A DNA stretch of 12,305 nt from an uncultured Micrococcales bacterium (GTDB lineage: Bacteria; Actinomycetota; Actinomycetes; Actinomycetales; Microbacteriaceae), in NCBI GenBank assembly GCA_937919125.1, contig CALFOB010000110.1, forward strand, positions 1-12,305. Reading direction: 5' to 3'. How positions within the stretch are numbered: position 1 is the first letter of the stretch; each line of letters opens with the position of its first letter. Under the pieces are notes generated by a model that was not told the DNA's origin, did no database searches, and saw only the letters and a program-made list of their open reading frames with translations. Of this stretch, positions 7,919 through 12,305 are shown one piece after another. The position numbers were made by a program, and so were the translations under genes.

Positions 7919-8980
7919 ATGCAAGAAACAAAGAACACTAGAATCACCCATGCATTTCAACTTGGATTCTTAGGAGCAATTGGTGTCCTAACGGCACTTG
8001 CTCTCGGTAGCGCGGTTGTTTCACTAGCTGGAATCATTACTTCAATAATCACTGCTCTCTTTATTACTTTGGGCCTGGAGCCAGCGGTTCAACTACTGCA
8101 AAAAAGAGTTAAGAAGCGTGGCTTCGCCATAGCCATTGTTGGGGTTGGTGTCTTTGCTGTATTGAGTGCTGTTATATTCGCTATCCTTCCTCCACTGATC
8201 TCTCAAGCAGGAAGCTTCATCACAAACCTGCCAGAGTTGATGAAAGAGTTTGTGAAACTACCTTGGGTTGAAAGCATTGACTCAAGACTTGGTGGAGCAA
8301 TTGGTACAGCACTAAATGATGCTGGAGAGTTTTTAGTAGATAGCAAGAACTGGCCAACTTTACTTGGAGGCGTAGTTCAGCTTGGTCTAAGTATTCTCAA
8401 TGGTCTAGCCGGTTTCCTAACAGTAACCATTCTTACTTTCTACTTCATGGCTGCTTTGCCAAGCATCAAACGAGTTGGAATTACTCTGGTTGCCCAATCT
8501 TCGAGGGAAAAGCTAGAAGGCATCGTTGAAAAGGTAATTAGCTCTGTTGGTCGCTACGTGATGGGCCAAGTAGTCGTTTCATCCATCAACACTTCTATCC
8601 TGTTCACTGTTTTGTTGATTGCAGGAGTTGATTTCGCAGTAGTTCTAGCCTTCATCAACTTCTTGCTTGTGCTTATTCCAATCATTGGTTCTCTAACCGG
8701 TGCAGCGATTGTGATCTTGATCACAGCAGCCACCTCACCTACTGAGACAACCATTGCTGTTGCAGTAGCACTGTTGCTCTACATCCAGATTGAAGCCTAC
8801 GTAGTAGCGCCAAGGGTCTTGAAGAAGGCTGTGGATGTGCCAACTGCTCTGATCATCGTCTCTGCTTTGATTGGTGGCTCACTGGCTGGAATCCTAGGTT
8901 CACTGCTGGCTATTCCAACTGCTGCCACAATACTTCTAATTATTCGTGAAGTGTGGGTTCCTAGACAAGACAGGCTCTAA
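7919..8980 (+). CDS. AI-2E family transporter (multispan permease)
   Basis: This is a cytoplasmic-membrane protein of the AI-2E/PF01594 family. Members export or exchange diverse small substrates. The family name comes from E. coli TqsA, and the substrate cannot be read from sequence. The 353 residues show the family pattern: two or three N-terminal helices (about 14-36, 38-56, 68-92), a soluble stretch (about 93-145), then helices near 150-178, 216-240, 242-270, 276-292 and a long hydrophobic C-terminal region (308-342). The hallmark near the end, EAYVVAPRVLKKAVDVPTAL, then GILGSLLAIPTAA, is clear. Length is typical. It starts at ATG with AAGGAG 5 bases upstream, 15 bases after the FilP-like gene. 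Its stop overlaps the stop of the opposing hydrolase gene by 4 bases (CTAA at 8977-8980). Confidence 0.92.
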   Translation: MQETKNTRITHAFQLGFLGAIGVLTALALGSAVVSLAGIITSIITALFITLGLEPAVQLLQKRVKKRGFAIAIVGVGVFAVLSAVIFAILPPLISQAGSFITNLPELMKEFVKLPWVESIDSRLGGAIGTALNDAGEFLVDSKNWPTLLGGVVQLGLSILNGLAGFLTVTILTFYFMAALPSIKRVGITLVAQSSREKLEGIVEKVISSVGRYVMGQVVVSSINTSILFTVLLIAGVDFAVVLAFINFLLVLIPIIGSLTGAAIVILITAATSPTETTIAVAVALLLYIQIEAYVVAPRVLKKAVDVPTALIIVSALIGGSLAGILGSLLAIPTAATILLIIREVWVPRQDRL

Positions 8981-9696
8981 GCCGAATAGAAATCAGGAAG
9001 CGGATAGCTTCCTGGACTAGTAATCCTTACTATTTCATCTAGAACGCGCTTGGTTGCGCTCTCCCCAACCCAGAGATGTTTAGCATCTTTGACATTGATG
9101 AGTTCAATATCCTTGATTGCAAGGAATCTAACTGCTGCTTCGTCAGGCTTTAGATAATCATCTAGCTCTGGAATAAGGCAAACAAGTTTCTTATCCACTG
9201 AGTTCCATCGCTCAAGCTCTTCAACACTTGTTCTATGCAGAGGTGGAGATAAAAGGATTGCTCCTAAGACATTTAGGTCAGGTCCGTATTTGAGTGCTAG
9301 TTCAGTTCCGAAAGACCAACCTACTAGCCAAATGTTTGGCAAGTTGTTTTCAACTGCATAGGCAACGGCAGCCTCAACATCAAACCTTTCAGACACTCCA
9401 CCGTCGAAAGATCCTTGGCTTGTGCCATGAGGAGAAGTTGTGCCTCGAGTGTTAAATCTAAGAATTGCTAGATCTGCTAAGGCCGGTAATCTATTGGCTG
9501 CCTTCCGGTAGATGTGTGAATCCATAAAGCCACCAGCTGTAGGCAATGGGTGAAGCATTACCAAAGTAGCCACAGGAGCTTTATCAACTGGAAGTGCTAA
9601 CTCAGCAACAAGATCTAAACCATCTGCTGTTCTAAGTGTCAGAGGAATACGGTTTGAAGGTAGTTCAACCGATGAACGTATTTCTATCTCACTCAA
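8977..9696 (-). CDS. alpha/beta hydrolase
   Basis: This is a cytoplasmic serine hydrolase of the alpha/beta fold; the substrate is unknown. Numbered from TTG 9696 (239 residues), the nucleophile is S128 in GWSFG. The oxyanion-hole region is LHPLPTAGG, with the strand LAILRFNTRGT after it. A catalytic Asp is in PELDDYLKP (D179 or D180), and the His is H207 in AKHLW. The sequence looks complete and soluble, with no signal peptide. The start is ambiguous. ATG at 9726 gives ten more residues, a 34-base overlap with the upstream gene and no Shine-Dalgarno in range. I prefer TTG at 9696-9694, which overlaps the upstream TGA as TTGA and has AAGG (9709-9706) 9 bases before it. The shorter N-terminus also runs straight into the family's first strand. 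It is last in its operon, directly after the small zinc-type protein, and convergent with the permease. Confidence 0.88.
   Translation of the reverse strand: MSEIEIRSSVELPSNRIPLTLRTADGLDLVAELALPVDKAPVATLVMLHPLPTAGGFMDSHIYRKAANRLPALADLAILRFNTRGTTSPHGTSQGSFDGGVSERFDVEAAVAYAVENNLPNIWLVGWSFGTELALKYGPDLNVLGAILLSPPLHRTSVEELERWNSVDKKLVCLIPELDDYLKPDEAAVRFLAIKDIELINVKDAKHLWVGESATKRVLDEIVRITSPGSYPLPDFYSA
8994..9014. terminator. bidirectional terminator-like hairpin inside the hydrolase 3' end
   Basis: A perfect 8-bp stem CAGGAAGC/GCTTCCTG with a 5-base loop lies 13 bases after the permease stop. It covers codons near the end of the oppositely oriented hydrolase. On the minus strand it is followed by ATTTCTATT, a loose U-rich tail. 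On the plus strand no U-tract follows. It is the only strong hairpin at this convergent junction. The stem is seen directly; the terminator role is inferred. Confidence 0.5.
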
Positions 9697-9995
9697 AATA
9701 ATCTGCCTTGGAACTTTTTCCAACATTGATTGTGGAAGTGTCTTCTCTTTTCAGGTCCATAGGCACTCTCCCAGGCAACTACATGAGCAATACCTGTGCC
9801 AAAGGTTAGAGAACAGAAAGGACAGATCCACTTCTTTGATTCTTCAGAGTTATTTCCAGATGTGGTTTGAACATAGAACTCCACACCATTCTTGATCTCT
9901 GAGCTCTTGATGCCATCTCTTAATCTGATGATGTCCATTGGTTCATCATCCTGGTCAATCTTCTTGAAACCTTTAGGTTTATTGTTTCTACCCAC
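9693..9995 (-). CDS. small CPxC/HVVAW/RRHxHxxCW actinobacterial protein, probable zinc binder
   Basis: Function is unknown. The 100 residues have a basic, poorly conserved N-terminus (MGRNNKPKGFKK) and an acidic stretch. The C-terminal module has C58 and C61 in CPFC, H71 in AHVVAW, and H86, H88 and C91 in RRHFHNQCW. This layout suggests one bound zinc. It matches a small actinobacterial family often labelled 'ATP/GTP-binding protein', although no nucleotide-binding motif is visible here. I recall this from family knowledge and have not searched it. The start is placed at GTG 9995-9993, 4 bases after the stop of the transglycosylase-like gene. No clear Shine-Dalgarno is seen, so coupling is likely. 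The longer reading from GTG 10049 would overlap that gene by 50 bases and also lacks a site. ATG at 9938 is a shorter possibility. The stop overlaps the hydrolase start, pointing to linked function. Confidence 0.75.
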   Translation of the reverse strand: MGRNNKPKGFKKIDQDDEPMDIIRLRDGIKSSEIKNGVEFYVQTTSGNNSEESKKWICPFCSLTFGTGIAHVVAWESAYGPEKRRHFHNQCWKKFQGRLF

Positions 9996-9999
9996 TTGT

Positions 10000-10665
10000 T
10001 TAGTACCAGTTGAACTTGTTTGAGTGAGCCATAGCTCCACATGGGGCACCGTAGCGGTTCTTGATGTAGTTCACTCCCCAACGAACTTGAGTCTCAGGGT
10101 TAGTCACCCAGTCAGCTCCCATCTCTGCCATCTTCCTACCAGGAAGGGCTTGAGGGATTCCATATGCTCCAGATTTTCTGTTTAGAGCATCCCATCTCCA
10201 GTTAGATTCTCTCTGCCAAAGTGCTACTAAACATGAGTACTGATCTCTTCCCCAAGAGTTGGATGCAACAAGCTCGAAAGCAAATTCTTTGATAGTTCCT
10301 GTTTCAGGGGTTTCAGCATTAGCAATGTAGATGGCGGCAGCTTCATCTCCTGTGACAATAGACCAGCCGCCGCGCTTGAAACTAATCTTCTGCTGGGCTG
10401 TGAAGCCATAAATCTGATCTTCTTCACCAGTGTTTGAATAAGTGGAGTTGTAGGCATAGGCAGAGTTCAATGCCCCACCGTAAGGGTCTATAACTGTCAC
10501 CATGGCATAGCCAGCAACAAAGGAAATGGCTACGAGATTAGAAGCAGCTAGCTTGAATTTCTTGGCTAACTGAAGTTCTTGAAGTTTCGGGCTGAAATCT
10601 TGCCCGAAGATACGCTGAATAATGCGTTTAGAAAGAGATGGTCTAACCAGCTCGTATCTACCCAT
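10000..10665 (-). CDS. secreted or anchored lytic transglycosylase-like protein
   Basis: This protein probably cleaves peptidoglycan glycan strands outside the membrane. The 221 residues have a cytoplasmic basic N-terminus (1-38), a hydrophobic segment (about 39-58) and a possible signal-peptidase site near SAYAYN (68-73), so it is either secreted or anchored. A linker of about 60 residues leads to the catalytic-type module (about 139-221). That module has Glu153 in LWQRESNW, then GAYGIPQALPG (166-176), NPETQVRWGVNYIKNRYG and the C-terminal FNWY. This is the compact lysozyme-like domain common in Actinobacteria. C145 and C209 are placed to form a disulfide. It is complete, since family members also end in NWY. 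ATG has a near-perfect AAGGCGGTG 5 bases upstream. It lies 68 bases after the nuclease gene and 4 bases before the zinc-type protein. Confidence 0.88.
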   Translation of the reverse strand: MGRYELVRPSLSKRIIQRIFGQDFSPKLQELQLAKKFKLAASNLVAISFVAGYAMVTVIDPYGGALNSAYAYNSTYSNTGEEDQIYGFTAQQKISFKRGGWSIVTGDEAAAIYIANAETPETGTIKEFAFELVASNSWGRDQYSCLVALWQRESNWRWDALNRKSGAYGIPQALPGRKMAEMGADWVTNPETQVRWGVNYIKNRYGAPCGAMAHSNKFNWY

Positions 10666-10670
10666 TGATT

Positions 10671-10679
10671 CACCGCCTT
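10671..10679 (-). promoter_or_regulatory. strong Shine-Dalgarno of the transglycosylase-like gene
   Basis: AAGGCGGTG differs by one base from the anti-16S complement AAGGAGGTG and ends 5 bases before ATG 10665. It is the best ribosome binding site in the lower operon and suggests higher or independent translation of this gene. Just upstream are two direct CTTGAG copies (minus strand, 10705-10700 and 10694-10689) spaced 11 bases apart. No clear -35/-10 pair was found in this 68-base gap. Confidence 0.65.
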
Positions 10680-10715
10680 AGTTCAAAACTCAAGTTTACC
10701 TCAAGGCTTAGATTC

Positions 10716-10740
10716 GGGCTATAGAAAGGCCTATTAGCCC
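10716..10740 (-). terminator. hairpin overlapping the nuclease stop codon
   Basis: GGGCTA (10716-10721) pairs with TAGCCC (10735-10740). TAG/CTA (10722-10724 and 10731-10733) extends the stem to 9 bp with one bulged base and a 6-base loop. The left arm, read on the minus strand, contains the TAA stop of the nuclease gene. No U-run follows (GAATCT), so it may attenuate, stabilise the 3' end or act as a weak terminator rather than end transcription fully. Confidence 0.35.
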
Positions 10741-11423
10741 TTAGGCACTAGTTGATTTGGACAGGTTTTTAGCACTCTTCGCATGGAATCACGCTCTGCT
10801 GAGGTGACCCAGAGCTTGTATTTGTACTTCACAGCAATCTGCCTTGAAACGTATGAACACCGATACTTCTTGTTTGGCGGCAGCCAGGATGCAGCATCAC
10901 TATCGCTCTTTTGCTGGTTGGTAGGACCATCAACAGCTAGAAGATTCAGTGGGTCGTTATAGAAGGAATATCTCTGGCTAGAGGAAAGCTGTTGCGCACC
11001 CTTCTGCCAGGCATCACTAACTGCAACCACGTGATCTATCTGAACAGCATTAGAAGTGCTTACTCCTCTAACGAAATAAATCTTCTTTGCTGTGTATGGG
11101 TCATTTAGTATTCCAGTTGCAACAGTGCAACGAGGAGAAGATCTCCAGGTGATGGATTTCAGGTCTCTACGAAGAATATAGTTTCTAGCATCGCAGTCAC
11201 CAATGTTGCCCCAACCATCACTAAAGAGATCCCTGTCATAACCGGCTTTAGGAGCTCTGCCTTTGACAGCAATCTTTGAAAGCAAGGTTGTTGCCTTAGT
11301 GCTAGTAGCGGCGCTAGCAACCGTTGTTTGTGTAATTGCGGCACTTAGTCCGAACAGTAGTGAAAGAGCTAGTGAACTAGCGAGAAGTTTTTTGGATAGC
11401 TTGTTGGCGCTGGATGAGTTCAA
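10734..11423 (-). CDS. secreted HNH-family (DUF1524-type) nuclease
   Basis: This is probably an exported DNase, perhaps for scavenging extracellular DNA; that role is inferred. From TTG 11423 there are 229 residues. A signal peptide covers about 1-39: KLSKK, then LLASSLALSLLFGLSAA, then a VASA-A cleavage site. The mature part has YDRDLFSDGW (62-71), DCDARNYILRRDL (76-88), DPY...FVRG, and the nuclease core VQIDH131VVAVSDAW. NDPLNLLAVDGPTNQQKSD (156-174) and WLPPNKKYRCSYVSRQ follow. This is the common actinobacterial DUF1524/GmrSD C-terminal-like HNH pattern. C77, C99, C189 and C221 may form disulfides. TTG is preferred because GGAG (11434-11431) lies 7 bases upstream and the n-region is of normal length. 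ATG at 11462 also has AGAGG nearby, but gives an over-long leader. Either start lies inside the preceding gene (47- or 86-base overlap). Confidence 0.85.
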   Translation of the reverse strand: MNSSSANKLSKKLLASSLALSLLFGLSAAITQTTVASAATSTKATTLLSKIAVKGRAPKAGYDRDLFSDGWGNIGDCDARNYILRRDLKSITWRSSPRCTVATGILNDPYTAKKIYFVRGVSTSNAVQIDHVVAVSDAWQKGAQQLSSSQRYSFYNDPLNLLAVDGPTNQQKSDSDAASWLPPNKKYRCSYVSRQIAVKYKYKLWVTSAERDSMRRVLKTCPNQLVPKG

Positions 11424-11943
11424 CGACCTTCTCCAGGAATGCATCGACTTGGTATTCCGCATAGCCGCCTCTCTTGGATTTGAAAGTTGCAGTTCTTACT
11501 TCCTTCACAGACAAGTCTGCCTTAGTCTCAAGTGTATTCCCCAGTTGAGAACAGAACTTATCAACCTGCTTAACGTTATAACCCTTATTTGGGTACCTAC
11601 GCTTAGAAAACTTCTTCTTTCTAGGGCGACTAGCTCTTGCAACTAGTTCTGTCCTTAGGATGTCCACCTCTTCTTCGAATTCGAAGAATCCCTGTGCTGA
11701 AACCTCTTTGCTAAATTCTGCTGATGCAAAGGTGTCTTCAAGTTTCTCAAGTGCTGCATCAACTACTGAGATGGAGTAGCCGTTCTTTACTAGTTTGAAT
11801 CGGACAGATCTAACATCAAGGGAACTAACTAGCTCTTTAGAAGGGTCGCTGAACTGCTCTCTCGCAAGAGCGAGGAACTCATCAACTTGGCTAATGTCAT
11901 AGCCAAGTTTTCTCTTACCTGATTGAACGAATGCGTAACTCAC
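11377..11943 (-). CDS. DivIVA-domain repeat protein (four repeats)
   Basis: This small basic protein of 188 residues is built from four copies of the short DivIVA-type motif GYxxxxVDxFL. They read LGYDISQVDEFL (13-24), NGYSISVVDAAL (54-65), KGYNVKQVDKF (120-130) and GGYAEYQVDAFL (159-170). The second and fourth copies are each preceded by a similar VRxxxFK stretch (44-50 and 149-155). An acidic segment (86-95) and a very basic one (RPRKKKFSKRR, 107-116) separate the two halves. It fits the actinobacterial DivIVA-repeat family (TIGR03543 as I recall it). The function is not established; a membrane-curvature or cell-wall scaffold role is inferred from the motif. The start is GTG 11943 with weak GAGA-type sites upstream, 20 bases after cdsA. 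Its last 47 bases also encode the start of the nuclease gene. Confidence 0.85.
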   Translation of the reverse strand: MSYAFVQSGKRKLGYDISQVDEFLALAREQFSDPSKELVSSLDVRSVRFKLVKNGYSISVVDAALEKLEDTFASAEFSKEVSAQGFFEFEEEVDILRTELVARASRPRKKKFSKRRYPNKGYNVKQVDKFCSQLGNTLETKADLSVKEVRTATFKSKRGGYAEYQVDAFLEKVVELIQRQQAIQKTSR

Positions 11944-11963
11944 GTCTCTATTCTCTCAAATCC

Positions 11964-12305
11964 CTATTGGAACAAACGCACACTGAGCACCATCAAGAGA
12001 TAGGAGCTAAGTGCTGCTGGGAGCATAGAGTCTAGGCGGTCCATGATGCCACCGTGACCTGGGATTAGAGAAGACATGTCCTTCACTCCCAAATCTCTCT
12101 TGATTAGAGATTCGGCGAAGTCGCCAAGAACTGCAGACATGATTAGAACTGAACCAATTACGATTCCAAACCACCAAGGTAACTGCAATAACCAGACAGT
12201 CTGAAGCACTGCGCTAGCTAGACCGAACACCGCTGAAATGGCAAAGCCTTCCCAGCTCTTCTTAGGGCTTACCTTAGGAAGCATTGGGTGCTTGCCTAGT
12301 TTTCT
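11964..12305 (-). CDS. cdsA: phosphatidate cytidylyltransferase CdsA, N-terminus cut off by window edge
   Basis: CdsA makes CDP-diacylglycerol from phosphatidic acid and CTP in the cytoplasmic membrane, the entry point to phospholipid synthesis. Only the last 113 residues are visible, with the frame open at the right edge. They include the conserved KVSPKKSWEG segment, then membrane helices (GFAISAVFGLASAV and FGIVIGSVLIMSAVLG). The full family signature follows: SLIKRDLGVKDMSSLIPGHG, then GIMDRLDS with the catalytic Asp residues and HGG. A last helix (ALSSYLLMVLSV) ends the protein. Internal Met codons such as that before LPKVSPKK are not the start, because the conserved sequence continues upstream (RKLGKHP). 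It heads the visible lower operon; the DivIVA-repeat gene follows at 20 bases, a pairing that fits actinobacterial genomes. Confidence 0.97.
   Translation of the reverse strand, partial: RKLGKHPMLPKVSPKKSWEGFAISAVFGLASAVLQTVWLLQLPWWFGIVIGSVLIMSAVLGDFAESLIKRDLGVKDMSSLIPGHGGIMDRLDSMLPAALSSYLLMVLSVRLFQ

Noticed and set aside
10734..11423. HNH gene as a GmrSD-type restriction (defence) enzyme
   Set aside because: It carries only the DUF1524-like nuclease part plus an export signal, and has no DUF262 partner. An exported nuclease cannot restrict incoming phage DNA in the cytoplasm.
11263..11646. Plus-strand hydrophobic open frame of about 127 codons
   Set aside because: It is antisense to the nuclease signal peptide and the DivIVA-repeat gene. 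Its hydrophobic start mirrors the signal-peptide codons, and no ribosome site supports it.
11671..11688. 18-bp perfect palindrome TTCTTCGAATTCGAAGAA
   Set aside because: It encodes Phe-Phe-Glu-Phe-Glu-Glu in the DivIVA-repeat gene. TTC and GAA are reverse complements, so the palindrome follows from the codons, and there is nothing regulatory around it.

Overview
The window comes from a low-GC actinobacterium (mid-40s % G+C by eye). The best guess is a Microbacteriaceae or freshwater 'luna'-type lineage. This rests on the iscS-mnmA-ligA order, a FilP/DivIVA-type coiled-coil protein, a DivIVA-repeat protein beside cdsA, a secreted DUF1524-type HNH nuclease, and the small CPxC/HVVAW/RRHxHxxCW protein next to an alpha/beta hydrolase. 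The lineage is inferred from gene content; no marker gene was searched. Genes are packed tightly, with frequent stop/start overlaps, and no stretch over 75 bases is non-coding.

Layout. (1) Positions 6740 down to 1, minus strand: one apparent operon. It encodes a 573-residue membrane protein with an internal lipobox, a cysteine-free CnoX/YbbN-like thioredoxin-TPR protein, cysteine desulfurase IscS, tRNA 2-thiouridylase MnmA, and NAD-dependent DNA ligase LigA, which runs off the left edge. IscS and MnmA form the sulfur relay for 2-thiolation of tRNA wobble uridine. (2) 6741-6814: a 74-bp divergent promoter region. (3) 6815-8980, plus strand: a FilP-like coiled-coil protein starting at TTG, and an AI-2E family permease. 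(4) The permease converges on the next operon with a 4-bp stop-codon overlap. A perfect 8-bp hairpin lies just beyond, inside the last codons of the opposing gene. (5) 12305 down to 8977, minus strand: the 3' end of cdsA, a four-repeat DivIVA-domain protein, a secreted HNH nuclease, a secreted or anchored lytic transglycosylase-like protein, a small zinc-binding-type protein and an alpha/beta hydrolase.

Most of this is core envelope, cell-shape and tRNA-modification housekeeping. There is no CRISPR array, insertion sequence, phage gene, tRNA or rRNA. The least explained parts are the 573-residue protein with a complete lipoprotein signal in its middle, the pairing of a secreted nuclease with a peptidoglycan-hydrolase-type gene inside a cdsA/DivIVA locus, and the small zinc-type protein coupled to its hydrolase. 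Four start codons look misplaced if the longest frame is taken (AI-2E permease, hydrolase, zinc protein, nuclease). Re-read starts are given with reasons.
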